DNA of 64,000 nucleotides. Origin: Erodium maritimum (lineage: Eukaryota > Streptophyta > Magnoliopsida > Geraniales > Geraniaceae). The translations under genes were made by a program, and so were the position numbers. The first letter of the stretch is position 1. The number at the start of each line of letters is the position of its first letter. Under the pieces are notes generated by a model, which saw only the letters and a list, made by a program, of their open reading frames with translations, made no database searches and was not told the origin of the DNA. Below, piece after piece: positions 45,113-56,660 of the stretch. The DNA lies in assembly GCA_963921825.1 (NCBI GenBank), contig OY997595.1, forward strand, positions 18,345,228-18,409,227. The letters run 5' to 3'.

Positions 45113-45330
45113 GAAAGGTTCAAACCCCAGTCCCCCACAAAACAGAGTAATGCTTTTGAAAACCAGGTGGCCCGATAATCAGAGATTGATCATCATGGGA
45201 TGTGGAGAGTACGTGCTTGTTCTTCTTATTCATGGTCTCACTTACCCTGAACCCTAAACTCTGCCAGTGAAGGCTTGCCAGGTCTACCTGGAGTTTGGTT
45301 TCTTTGTCCTGGGTTTCTGTCCGCGTGGTG

Positions 45331-45346
45331 AAATCAACTAGTCTAT
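45331..45346 (+). repeat. target-site duplication, 5' side of the LINE
   Basis: Partner of 38612-38627; one mismatch in 16. Confidence 0.85.
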
Positions 45347-46086
45347 CAATATTTTGATTTCATATTATCTTGAAATAACCCCATTCGTTTGTCCCATTTC
45401 TTTGATACCAAAGGTGAAAGTAATCCCATCAAGGATTGACACCCCAAATCTCCATTGATCCAAGTACTTCAACTCGCATTTTGATCGGATATTCATATCA
45501 GTAAATGCAATCTTTACTATTTGTACCGTCACAATCTAGAAGTGATCGATTGGGAACCTCTCAAGAAGCTGACCGTTACGATAATTGCCAAGTGGTCCAA
45601 AACGCAGTGCGAAGATTCAGTGACAATATTGGTCGTATTCTACATGGAAAATATGACATATAAGTAGCTAACAATCATAAGCTTAAGAGTAGAGAGTACA
45701 GTCAATAAGTGACAACCAAGGAAGCCACGTAGAAGCATCACAAGTCTAGCCATCTCAACGCTAAACTATTATAGTAATCTGTAATAACTAGCACTAGTGT
45801 ACAATCAGCCCCAATCCCTAAGGCTATGGCGTTGTGTTCTTCCAATTTGTGACTTTACATTCAAGCAATGCACTACAGTACTATTCAATCTATCAACAAT
45901 CAGAAACATCCCCACTTCATTTCGATAACATTAGTAAAGGGAACATCAATTATTTTGTTTTAATTCCACATTCATGGCTAGAGGAGAAGTGTACTTAAAA
46001 AAATTATATTCTTAAAAATTATGAAAAACTCATGTGACCATCTATTTTGTAAATGAAAAGATGAGATGTGAATGAGTTGTTGATTC
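45347..46086. other. intergenic, no recognised feature
   Basis: Mixed sequence without domain-bearing frames or repeat ends. Confidence 0.5.
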
Positions 46087-46880
46087 TTTTTTTTTTTGAA
46101 ACAGATTATAGATAATTTCATTAATAATGCCAAACCATGGAAACATAATTTGTGTCAAATACTCTGAGCTCAAACAATACTCCGAGATCTTCGTAGGTTC
46201 TTCGACGCTTGTGGACCGGTAGAAGATGTTCAATTTGCATCATAGACGAGAACGGTCGAAGCCAACAACCTTATTAACTAATCTGAAACATAAAAACAGA
46301 AATACGAAATGAAAAAAAAAACAAGAAATAACGACACAAACAATACAAAGGAACACCAAAACTAGGGAGTCTGTGATGCTACATTAATGCTAGGTCTCAT
46401 AAAACTCATAGCTTCGGGGTGGAACGTCCTTAAACTGTTGATCTGTCATCTTGATTCGCTGGGGTAACCCGACATGGGGTGTCGTGGACCAATACACCAT
46501 CTTATCGTCCCACCCCCAGATCCTTACTCACTTATTGGGTTGCTTCCAGGCCTTCTTCAATCGGCTCGTACGAGTGTTCGATTTATAGACCTTTAGTTGT
46601 TGCCGATTTTTTTTCCGAACCTAAACCTTGGCAATTTCAAGCCTTAAATTTGGTAATCGAAACCTTCAAAACCAATGGACAAAAATACGAGAAGACGAAG
46701 CGGGGCGACAACAACGCGTACCTGGAGATCAACGGTGGTTGGGTGATGTAGGGGAGCAGATATGTTGGAAAAGGATGTACTAGCGTCACTCTCTAAGAGG
46801 AAAACGAACCCTGTCGGTCGTGGAGAAGATCTAGCCCTAGGGGCTAAAGCCCTAGCCCTGACGACTCTTTGACTTGTTGA
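46087..46880 (-). mobile_element. 0.8-kb non-autonomous LINE-derived retroposon
   Basis: Minus strand: starts near 46880 with AGGGCTAGGGCTTTAGCCCC, GC-rich to about 46480, then T-rich, ending ATAATCTGTTTC and A11 (T11 at 46087-46097). Flanks AGTTGTTGATTCT and ACTTGTTGAGTTT may be a worn duplication. No coding domain is left. Confidence 0.5.
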
Positions 46881-46925
46881 GTTTATATTTTTAAAAACAA
46901 CGCATATTTGGATAAGTGGCAAACT

Positions 46926-48868
46926 TTATTTTTTTACTAAAAGGTGCAATTTCGTTCATTTAGATTTCAATATGATAAAGGAAGTTCATCAGGAAAACCC
47001 CTGATCATAATAGAAGAGCCATTACATGGTATCGAGTCCATAAAGTTTGTCTACTCATATCTCTATGACAAAAAAACCGACACTGTCGGTTTGTTGGGGA
47101 GCCATAAAGGCGATCAAAAAGTAAATAACAATGAAACTGGTGTCTGCTGCTCATGGTCATGCCTAACTACTGCATATTTTGTAAAACGCTACCGAACGTG
47201 CTGAGCTTCCAAGGGAGGAAGATCTCTTCCCAAGGACCCCTCCCAGGGTCAGTCCATAGAGCACTGAATCCCTTTTATTCCTCCACTCGGGCCATCTTCC
47301 CGGCCCGGTCTTGTCCATCCCGGGGTTCCCCAGCAGAACTTTGTTTTACTCCCCCACCTCCCGCTCCACTACTACTAGACTCAGTTCCAGTTCCAAGACC
47401 AGATCTATCTGTGTCCACAGGCAGGCGTAGGGGGGTCGGTTGTATAACCCCTGACTGGTTGGCCGATCACCAAGTTTTTCCAGGCTGGATCACCGACCTG
47501 GGGTTGGGTGGCCTGCTGAGGGCTCACCCCCTAAGGTGCAATAGCCGAGGATACAATTGGCCCCTGCCCCGATACAAGGGACCCTAAGGTGCATAAGTCG
47601 AGGACACTGGTCGACAAAGAGTCTGATCGTTCCAGTACGTCGCATAGGTCTTCGGGTGACAGCCCTTCTGATACTCTAGTATGGAGGAGTCTCATTTTGG
47701 CTTACCCACCAACTCTCGGTCACAGTCATCCATCATAAGAATCGAAGCAGGAACTGGCGGTGAATAGGGCAGTCCACGAGGTGCCAAAACGGACTTTCAC
47801 TGCACCGCCCAAGCTTATACCCCATTGGTCACACATGACCTTGACACATAGCCCTGGTGTCGAGCCGATCGTCTCTCTCGTGGTCTTTGTGCGTACTACC
47901 GGAGGGAGGCCTTGGGCGTGCACCCATAATTGTAGGCGGTCTAGGGCCAGAGGCTCCCTAGACATAGGGTCCAAATCATCCAGTAGGAGGGACAGACCGT
48001 CAAAGCACCATAACTCGTTCCGTGAACCCATGATCGTACTACCGCCGTTTAAAAATAGAACCCGAACACCCCCGGCCCGATGTCCTTTATGAACAACCCC
48101 CCTGGCCGATTCCCCCACGCCCAAGGGATTATCCGGAGGAGGGTCTCCTTACGAGGTGGCTTGGCGGTCCACAATTTTCCCAACATGGCAAACTGTTGGC
48201 GAGCAAGGACCGACGGACTCACCAGAAGGTACGGGACCTCAACCACCTCCTCTTCCAGCGAGTATGTCGAGAGGCCATCCTGAATGTTGAGCAGATTGGA
48301 CTCCAGTGAAACCCGTAGCTCCGATGTCTTTGGGGCGGTCCTGGTGCCCTTGGGTTTGAAAACTCTATGGCGGTGGACCATGCTTGGCCGAGGAGAGAGT
48401 AGCGCCGGAATCACCGGTACCCAATCACCATTGGGGATGATGATCCCATCACATAGGGCTTCCAGCTCATTCCGTTCAGGTTTCTCCCTCTTTGTGTCTA
48501 TCATAGGGGCCTTCCCCCGAGCTGGATCCCTTATCAATGGAGGCGACGAGATGGAGGCGGGAACTTCCAACACCCTAGCGTAACTTGGGATCAAAGCTAG
48601 GGTTGTGGACAAGAGTGGGCGCCTTTCCAACGGACGAGAGGAGCCTCCCTCAATCGTGGGGGAATCAGACGGGACGGCCAACCCCAACAGTCCCGGTTCC
48701 ACCTTGCCGGTCAGAGGAATGCATGCCAGCGTAGGTGGCGGAGGCACCAACAATTGCAGCGTGCCAGGAACTCGAGGTTCCGAAGGTAGTTGAGGAGCTG
48801 ACTCAATCGCCGAAGGCTGGGATTGAGACGAGGCGGCAAGGCTGACAGTTGGAGGGACTCGTCCAAGC
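46926..48868 (-). mobile_element. ORF1-only LINE derivative, relative of 11591-13736
   Basis: On the minus strand it carries an ORF1 in two frames: 48870-48049 (Pro/Ser-rich N-terminus and first half of DUF4283, LARQQFAMLGKLWTAKPPRK) and 48124-47726 (CFDGLSLLLDDLDPMSREPL and RLQLWVHAQGLPPVVRTKTT). These correspond strand by strand to 12394-12850. The knuckle region has decayed. The 3' end CCTTTTAGTAAAAAAATAA matches the end of 11591-13736. No ORF2. The 5' end is probably truncated: it starts within ORF1 next to another fragment. Confidence 0.7.
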
Positions 48869-48870
48869 AC
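47726..48870 (-). pseudogene. LINE ORF1 remnant: N-terminus and DUF4283 in two frames
   Basis: The upstream frame (273 codons) ends within DUF4283, and the domain continues in another frame (48124-47726), so there is one frameshift near 48050-48120. Blocks are as in the parent element entry. The zinc knuckle expected after it is not readable. Confidence 0.75.
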
Positions 48871-49262
48871 TAGGGTTCATTCTGCCAAACCCAACCCTTG
48901 GCTACATACGATCCAAAATAGAATCCAAAGATCCCATGTTTATATCTTTGATGACTAATCTGAGGCCGAGCATCACCATGCTTTCGTGATGACCTTTAGC
49001 ATCAGGTCCTTTCGATACGATCGGGATGTGGTCATCCTTCCCACCATACCATATTGAATGCGAGCAAAGACCATCAGATCAATCGGGGTAAACGAGACAC
49101 CAATGATAACGTCCTCGTTCTCGGTTATAGAGCAGACCGAGAATCCTTCGTGAAGAGCAGCCACGGATGGCCGAACAACAACTGAAACTAGAGACACCAA
49201 TCTAGAGCTCCATTAGGTCTGGCCAGGACTCGGGTCTGGAACAACTTAGGAGGACGAAACGC
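48870..49262 (-). mobile_element. further LINE ORF1 fragment (DUF4283 part)
   Basis: The minus strand reads FTPIDLMVFARIQYGMVGRM, SYRKDLMLKVITKAW, then in another frame KGWVWQNEP followed by a stop and CLDE. This aligns with SPSVLARQQFAMLGKLW, PPRKETLLRIIPWAWG and the NEP..CFDG block of the neighbours. It directly abuts 46926-48868 in the same orientation, so the two are either separate insertions or one rearranged copy. Confidence 0.55.
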
Positions 49263-49465
49263 CGGTAGCCAAACTTTATTGCATGTAATTAAATGTATAT
49301 AAATGCATGCAGAAATCTCAATAGATTTTATTTTCATTTAAATTGAGTGGCAAGAGAAAATGATTTTGTGATTATTTGTTTCTTAATGTAGGGGAAGTTC
49401 TTGCTCATTGTTTTCTTCTGGCCCATTTTGCTTCTTGGTGGGATCAATTAATTCCAATCACTCTC

Positions 49466-49472
49466 TATATAT
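49466..49472 (+). promoter_or_regulatory. likely TATA box of the IDD gene
   Basis: TATATAT within CTCTATATATCAAACTG, followed by a CT-rich leader (TCTCTCTCCACCC). It lies about 400 bp before the start codon, leaving a 5' UTR of about 370 nt. Confidence 0.55.
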
Positions 49473-49546
49473 CAAACTGTTTCATATCCTTCTCTCTCCA
49501 CCCAATCTGATTAGCAGAGAAAGAAGAGAGCTCGGAGAAGGAGGAC

Positions 49547-49636
49547 ATGGAAGGCGCTGAGATTGAGATGAGCTGTGAGCCGAGAAAAGCTCATCTTCCC
49601 CAAAGAAAAACAAAACAAAACAAAAGCCTGAAGTAG
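49547..49636 (+). other. upstream ORF, 29 codons, in the IDD 5' leader
   Basis: ATG at 49547 opens MEGAEIEMSCEPRKAHLPQ and ends TAG at 49634-49636, before the main start at 49865. A second uORF of five codons is at 49737-49754. Their position between the TATA box and the main ATG suggests translational damping; conservation cannot be judged here. Confidence 0.5.
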
Positions 49637-49864
49637 CCTTTAAACTGTTGTTCAAAAGCCAAAAAGAAAGCTCTCTCTCTCTTCCTTGAAAACTAGTAAT
49701 CTCTCTCTCCCCACACATCCACCAATCTCTCCATTTATGGTGCTTTCTCATTAATTGAATATCAATATCATCACTCTCTATCTCAGCCGTTTCAGATTCA
49801 TTTGCATATATCTCGATCGCCAATCACCGAAAACAAAACACACGTTACGATTCATCAACCGGCC

Positions 49865-51724
49865 ATGTTCGGAAGTGCCGCCGCCAATTCATCCTCTCTT
49901 CAGATCCCTCCGCCGGAGACACCCTTTTCAGATAACCCCACCAACAAAAGAAAAAGAAGACCCGCCGGAACTCCAGGTAGGTACTTATAACTTTTCTTGT
50001 ATATATAATCAGTAGAGTGTTGATGTAGTTTGTAATGATTGTAGATCCTGATGCGGAGGTGGTGTCGCTGTCGCCGAAGACGCTGCTGGAATCGGACAGG
50101 TACGTGTGCGAGATCTGCAAGCAGGGGTTCCAGAGGGACCAGAACCTGCAGATGCACCGGCGGCGGCACAAGGTGCCGTGGAAGCTGCTGAAGAGGGAGA
50201 CGGCGGTGGTGAGGAAGCGGGTGTTCGTGTGCCCGGAGCCTAGCTGCCTGCACCACGACCCTTGCCACGCCCTCGGCGACCTCGTCGGCATCAAGAAGCA
50301 CTTCCGCCGCAAGCACAGCAGCCACAAGCAGTGGGTCTGCCACAAGTGCTCCAAGGCCTACGCCGTCCACTCCGACTTCAAGGCCCACCTCAAAACCTGC
50401 GGCACCCGTGGCCATTCCTGCGACTGCGGTCGTGTCTTTTCGAGGTATCTTCAACCTCAATCGGATTTCTCATAACCACTGTTTATAAGCACTCTTCTCG
50501 AGGTTTTTATTTCCCTGCGTCCTTTTAGAGCATCCACAGCGCCTCAGCACACTCCGATGATAGGTGTTAAGAGTATGGTAAGTGCTTTTTTCTTCATTCA
50601 TCGCCGGCCTTGAGAAGGAGCAGTGAGCTCATCGTCGTCCCTCACCGCCAGCGTTCTCCCCGCCTACCTTCAGCTCTCCGACATCTATTGCTCGCCGTTT
50701 AGCTGCTCTTCACCAGCTCCCCGCTCAAGTTGTGGATGCTCTTAGATTGAGGAGATCCATGTACAATTATGGATTGAGGATTTTATTGTTTAGAATATTT
50801 CACTATATGTAGTGTTAGTACTGTTTATTTTATAATGATTTAGAGATTCTTTATACTTGTTAAACATTCCTAACGGGTTAGTAATGATTTGAATTTGTTG
50901 TGGTATCAAGTTATTGAATATAATATATGATTTTTACATCATTTTGTATATGTAGGGTTGAGAGCTTCATAGAACACCAAGATGCGTGCAGCATGAGCCG
51001 TCTCCGGCCGGAATCGCAGACACTACAACAACCTCCATGCTTGTCCCGGACAGCCTCGAGCCCGAGCCCATCCAGCGACACGGCCCTGGCCTGGCCGCCG
51101 ATTCAAAACCCCAATCACGACAATGTTGTGTTGTTGAGTGCAACCGGAGATGATAACAATTCACCCCGCCGCTCGCAACAGTATAATTATAACTTGGAAC
51201 TTCAGCTCCTGACCAAGACAATGTCGTCCGACAACCAAGTCGAAGTGTCCGAGGTTTCTCCGAAGACAGGAGAGACCCATTCGACTCAGCTCCAGCTGTC
51301 GCTAGGATCTCCCGTTGCAAGCGAAAGGAACGAATCCAACGCTAGTTATTTAAACAATGACTCCGTGGTGGCGGCGGCAAGGATTAAGGAGGAGGCTCGA
51401 GAGCAGCTCCGCCTGGCGGTGACGGAGAAGGCGTTGGCGGAGGAGGCGAGGCTGCAAGCGAGGCGCCAGATCGAGCTCGCCGAGCAAGAGTTTGCGAACG
51501 CAAGGAGGATCAGGCAGCAAGCACAGGCGGAGCTGGACAAGGCACAGGCGTTGCAGGAGCATGCCACCAAGCAGATCAACTCCTCCCTCCTCCAGATCAC
51601 GTGCCGTGCTTGTAAGCAGCACTTTCCTGTCAGAACGACGTCGCCGGACAACTTTCTGGCGCCGAGTGGTCGCACCACTCATGAAGGTGAAGTTCTGGAC
51701 GCTAAATGTTCCACCAAGTCTTGA
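49865..51724 (+). CDS. IDD15-like: INDETERMINATE DOMAIN C2H2 zinc-finger transcription factor, IDD14/15/16 (SGR5) type
   Basis: Three exons: 49865-49976, 50045-50444 and 50956-51724, all introns GT-AG, 426 aa. N-terminal basic cluster KRKRR at 28-32. The ID domain (about 57-182) has four fingers: Cys59/Cys62/His75/His79; Cys100/Cys105 with His123/His128; Cys136/Cys139/His152/Cys156; Cys163/Cys165/His178/Cys182. The spacer [11 protein letters not shown] (not LPWKLRQR) and the C-terminus set it in the Arabidopsis IDD14/15/16 group. There is an LQLSLGS motif near 283, a predicted coiled coil at about 308-380 and a CRACKQHF motif near 387. The C-terminal motifs of other IDDs are absent, as in this group. 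Those relatives act in the nucleus in shoot gravitropism, organ angle, auxin and starch metabolism; the same role here is inference. The ATG is in good context after a pyrimidine-rich leader. Confidence 0.93.
50528..50741. mobile_element. Tourist-like MITE (PIF/Harbinger) in intron 2 of the IDD gene
   Basis: Inverted ends GAGCATCCACA (50528-50538) and TGTGGATGCTC (50731-50741), flanked by TTA on both sides (50525-50527 and 50742-50744), the TTA/TAA duplication of PIF/Harbinger elements. 214 bp, no coding capacity. It lies 83 bp from the 5' splice site and 211 bp from the 3' splice site. Confidence 0.8.
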
Positions 51725-53985
51725 TGTCTCCATGGATCGATATATACATGTTTTATGTCATGTTTTTTTTCCTTGACATGAAAGAGAGGGTTTTCAAGAT
51801 GGTTTTTTTTTTGCTGTCAAATCTGATGGTATATATGTCTGAAAAAAATACCTGGAAAAATGGGGTTTGGATTTTGTTATCTGCTGCAACTTTTTTTCAT
51901 AAATTCAGTATAATATATTACTAAAAATCAGTATATATCTACATACATAAATTGCTGTTGTATTTAATCTACATTTTTATTAGGTTTGCTAGCACATGCT
52001 CCCAAGTGGCCTATTAGAATGACAATATCAAACATTTTAATCTGCTCTATTAATAAAATAGTATTTCATAAACAACCAAATCATCTTATTCAGCCATTTA
52101 ATATCAAAATATTAATCAAAACTTGTACTGAAGGTTGAACAAATTAAGATCAAATCTAACAACTATAGGATTGTTGATATACAGTTGCATGTTTTTAAGA
52201 CTGTTTTTGGGATATTAATATAAAATGGATATATGCAGAGAGAGAGAGAGCAGTTGTAAGGGATATTTGATATGATTTAGGGGCAGAGTTGCAGAAGCAG
52301 CATAATATACCAACAATGCAATAATGTCAATAAGATGAAGGATATGAATCATGACATGAATGTGTGTGTTGAGAGTAAACAGTGAACAAATATGGTAGGG
52401 TTGGCTTTAAAAATGTTAATCAAGGAAAAGAGAAAAAACACAGCAGAGAAGGTGACAGCAGTGCATGGTTTTCAGTGCCACAGTTGTGATGTTTAAATGA
52501 CTCTCTCTTGTCCCTCTCAGCCCTCACTCACACACCAAATCACACTCTTTTGGAACAGCATCTTTCCTCTCTCCCCCTCTAATCTGGACAAACAAAACTC
52601 GTCCGACTCTGATCCTCATCTCAGGCGACAGGCGGCCAACATAATTTTAATGGTAATAATGATTCAATTGTACAAATCAACTTAGATTATTACAATGGAG
52701 TCAAACTTTCCTAGGCTCTAAGTGCTATTGGTGACCACCGAAACCTTGCTATACTTTCATATACTTAATAACCGCTACCTCTATTATTGAGTGTATAGCT
52801 TTCAGTTTCAAGGAGTTAATGAAACGAAAACAAGAGAAAAGGCTAAAGTGACCAAAAAGGGTCTCTCTTTTTCTTTGCTTTCTTTTAATCAGAACCATGT
52901 GCACCTTACCATCTCTCCCTAATTACCTTTTAATGCCATGCCACTGCTTCTGCTTCTGCCCCTTCTCTTTTATTCAGGATGCCTCGAAGAGCACCCACTC
53001 ACACCCGAACTCTGAAATCCTCTTCATTGGACTCAAATACACCCGTTCAGAATTTCTATATTACTATGATATCAAATTTATTTGTGAAATGTATAAGATT
53101 TATTTCTTTTAGAATAAAAAATAATTTTTATTAATTATAGGAGAAAGTCATTATAACGACCAATACCATTAAAAAGAATAGTGTTCCAATAACTCTCATA
53201 AATTACACGATCTAAAAAAGGCTTTCATAAGTTAAAATAGAAGCCTTTTTTTGAAGGGCCAGTAGTTGTAGTTGTGGACACACCAACCCTTTCATTCAAC
53301 TCGCTCCGGGTTTCAATTTTTTCTTTTTCACTCGGGCTAAGGTGGACCTCTTCCGTAAAGGCAGGTAGAAAGCTAACCTTGAAGAGTCTGGTCCGGTCTG
53401 AATTCAGGCTCCGTCCATTTAGGAGAGTCAGGAACTTATATTAGCGCCGTAGCACTCGTAATTTATACAGAAAACTAATCCAAAATTAAAACAAAAACTA
53501 GAACAGAAAATAAAACCAAAGGGTTATATCATTCATTTATTTTATAAAAAATGTTTTATAGGAACTTACCTATTGATTATCACTGTCTTTGTTTATCCAC
53601 TTTTTGGGATTTGAGATTGCGTTCGAAATGGTAGTATTGTTGATATTGTTGAACAACTGATATTCCGACATCTATTCTATTTGTCACTGATCATCAGTTT
53701 TGTGTGTATATATATATAGGGACGCAATCAGGTGCGAACCACCTGTAATGTGTGAACCTGCGAACTGCATCAGGTTCGTCTATCTATCATCAGCGCGTGT
53801 CATCTACGGCTCAGAGCTAAGCGCCCGAATTAGAACCAATTTTGTGCCACGCGCCTCTGCTTAGGGGAAAAATGGAATTTAACAGCTAATTAACACGCCT
53901 CTATTTTAAGCAACCATATTCTATGAAACACGATTTTGATAAAAAAAAAACTGAGGACAATTTCATCAGAGATCGCAACATAGAC
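51725..53985. other. 3' flank of the IDD gene and intergenic DNA
   Basis: The first few hundred bases are AT-rich and will include the IDD 3' UTR (no single poly(A) signal stands out; an AATAAAAT is near 52052). A GA microsatellite is at 52238-52250. A T/C-rich stretch lies at 52497-52640. No second gene is recognised. Just before 53985 the sequence ATCAGGTGCGAACCACC may belong to an unrecognised repeat. Confidence 0.5.
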
Positions 53986-54430
53986 TGTCACGCCCCAAAT
54001 CCGGTTTTGGCCGGGCTCGAGACGTGACCAGAATTAATAATAGAAAAGCGATAAATAATAAAAGTAAACCTTTAAATAAATAAGCAAACCTCCTCAAATC
54101 AACAATAAATAGTTTAGAATCTCCAGTGAGTCACAGCTCAACACACAAAGTAATATATAAAATGTTTAGTACGAAAGACCAACATAAATCTATGACAATC
54201 CCCAAGATAAGCTGAAACTCCCAAGCCTCGAACTCTTTAGACATCGAGTACTCCTGTAAAACAGTAAGAGAAACAAAGGGGATGAGCTTACGCTCAGTAG
54301 GAAAAATCTTAATAACTCCACCTTTAGTTCATTACTTAAACTGCTTAAACAAATAACGTAAAGAACATATTAATACGATGAACAATGAAAGACTAACGAA
54401 TAAAATAGATCACAATAATATCGTACTCTC

Positions 54431-54766
54431 TATTACGAGTCATTTATGTCGTAAGGGTATTAGAGCCAGTTATAGGTTATATTGTAATGGGCTACTATAT
54501 ATTTGGGCTTTTTAATATCTTAGTGGGTTTGTTAGTAGTGGCTGGCCCAAGCCCTTATTTATTGTACAATTGTGGTCTTCTCTACAAAAGAGAGATCTGA
54601 CAGGAGGAGAAGCAGGCAATAGAACTCATTCATGAAAATTACTCTCTCTCTCTCCTCTCTTCTTCTTCTTCTTCCTCATCTATTCTCGATCTCTCTTCAT
54701 TTCCTTTTACTTGCATAACCCTAATTCCTATCTCAATTTCCCTTCAATACATTCTAGACTGTATCA
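54431..54766 (+). repeat. left LTR of the nested element
   Basis: Direct repeat of 57686-58016, ends ACTGTATCA. It differs by about seven substitutions and by CT and CTT microsatellite length. Confidence 0.88.
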
Positions 54767-54799
54767 TTGGTATCAAAGCCACTTTCTACGCTCAACCAG

Positions 54800-56122
54800 A
54801 TGGAGAAATTTTTTTCCCTTTCAACTACAAAGATGGAGATTCATAGTATCAACAAATCACTTGTCAAAATTGGGTCTCAACTGGATGACGCTATTGTCTT
54901 GCTCAAGACTTTGGTTTCAAGGATCCCTGACCCACCTGGTAAGCACTCTACGGAACTTCCATCTCCACAGATTGTTATTACTGGTTCGGGTGAAGACCAA
55001 GATGCAACATCAGATTTTATTTCTATCGATTCTGAGAGTGATGATGTAGTAGAAACTTTGGAAGTGGATGAAATCGACCAAATGCCTGACAAGGTTTCAG
55101 ATGAGTGTTGGATGCTCACTTGGGAGGGAGTTTTTTGTGATGCACACAAGGTGTTTGATGAAATGCAAATGTCAAACACCTTGAACTATTTCAAGGTATT
55201 CTCAGATGCTTTTGAATTCCAAATCTCTGCTCCATCTAAAATTTATTTGGAAATGAATTTTTGGCCTACTGGAATAGGCACATTCTTCAATTTTGAACAT
55301 GGAGTTTTCATTTTGGATGCAAGTTATGATATTATAGGCTCAGGATTAATTGTTAGCTTTATAGTTCCATGGAAGCTACTGTATTTTGGTGTCAGAGTTT
55401 TCAAAGGGTTGGAATTTGAGGAGTTTGTCATGATTGAAAAATTGAAGGACGGTTATTTGGTTCAATTATGTGGAGATGCTCAATTTGCTGTTAGGTTTGT
55501 GGACATGAGGTTTGAAAACTTCTTCAAGTATTCAGATCAAGTAAAGGAAAAGAGGTCAGTGAACTTATTTGATATTCAATTTGTGGATCAAATTTTGGGT
55601 TGGGAAAAAGAGTGTAAAATGCTGGTATACTTTAGAGAAGATTTGTTTGGGGTTTTATACAGTGAGAAACCAAATTACGAGTGGAGGGTAATTGGCCATG
55701 TAGGTTCTGGTTTTTTATTTCATAATGATCTCAATTCAACAACTGTTGGGACTGTTATGATGGAAGGATCAAACACTTGGTTCATGAATTATTATGATGC
55801 CACTACAACTTGGAAGAAGAGGCCTATTGGATGTATATGGGAAGCTGATACTGTTCTTGACAATAATTTCTTGTTCAATGTAGTAGATCTCAATTTTAGT
55901 AGGGAGAGGAGTTGCATAAAGATCCACTCTGACTTTCTACAGCTCGTGGAAGATTATGACACACCTTTATGTGGGGAAGAAATACATACATGCATCAGGC
56001 AGCCAAATATTGTTGATGGACCAGTTATGCCTTTGATACTGAATGATCGCGTAGAAGCTGAGAGATTTACAATAGATTGGGAAAGCCTTCAAGTCAGTAA
56101 GATGTCTACTAAGAAGGGATGA
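54800..56122 (+). other. unknown 440-codon coding block inside the LTR element
   Basis: Opens at an ATG just after the primer site (MEKFFSLSTTKMEIHSINKS) and runs to 56122. The first 110 residues include a Ser/Asp/Glu-rich acidic stretch. The rest has an even hydrophobic pattern (for example TWEGVFCDAHKVFDEM, IPWKLLYFGVRVFKG-like, WFMNYYDATTTWKKRPIGC) like a folded protein. I recognise no gag, nucleocapsid, protease or other family. It may be an element-specific protein or captured host sequence. As part of a retroelement it is recorded as a fossil component only. Confidence 0.5.
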
Positions 56123-56660
56123 CTGAATTTCAAACACAATGAACAACCATGGATAGTTACTCAAGTTGATGGTTTAAATTATGAAGAACCAGAATCATTA
56201 GTACAAAGAACCAGTGCTTAAGTGGCAATGCAGGTTGGAAAGCAAATTAGCACAAGAATATTTTCTTTAAGCCGCTGCCAAAGTTCGACATCTGAAAAGA
56301 AATTTGCAATTGTCACAACCTCCAATTTAGATCCACTTCCTGCACCAAAGTTCTCAGCTCGTGGTGATCGTAATTCATCTGGGATGTTAAATCCCATGAA
56401 GAGATTGTTGGGTAAGAATTTAATGATTGCCCATCAAGATAATATTACATCTATCTACAGTGCAAGATCTAAAAACCCCCAAAGTGGTCAATTACCAAGG
56501 CTTCTACATAGTAGTTTTGGAGGAAGATGGTGAGTTAATAACAGTGGAAAATGTGAGGATCTATGGGAAGAATGTCGCTGAGATTTCTCCGGCTGACACA
56601 TGTTTTTAGTATCAGCGACAAGGGAGGCATAAGATTCTAAGGAATGGGCTTGACAAACAG

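Larger units (their letters stand above)
38628..45330 (-). mobile_element. full-length L1-type LINE with RRM-bearing ORF1
   Basis: Target-site repeats TCAACTAGTCTAT lie at 38615-38627 and 45334-45346; the match extends to 16 bp with one mismatch. On the minus strand the 6.7-kb element has a 5' UTR of about 218 nt (45113-45330), ORF1 (43031-45112, intact), ORF2 (39368-43034, disabled), a 3' UTR of about 730 nt and an A-rich tail at 38628-38636. ORF1 with an RRM in place of a CCHC knuckle is typical of the plant L1 subclade described around the beet BNR LINEs. With ORF1 open and few lesions in ORF2, it is one of the younger insertions here. Confidence 0.9.

Noticed and set aside
52440-53112. 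Possible second host gene or promoter downstream of the IDD gene
   Set aside because: CT-rich and TATA-like pieces only; the two short frames have no start context, splice pattern or homology.
53700-53985. Possible MITE or MULE with ATCAGGTGCGAACC
   Set aside because: No inverted end or duplication could be found.
55135-55165. AHKVFDEM, like a PPR repeat
   Set aside because: One short match without tandem repeats around it; not enough to call a PPR gene.
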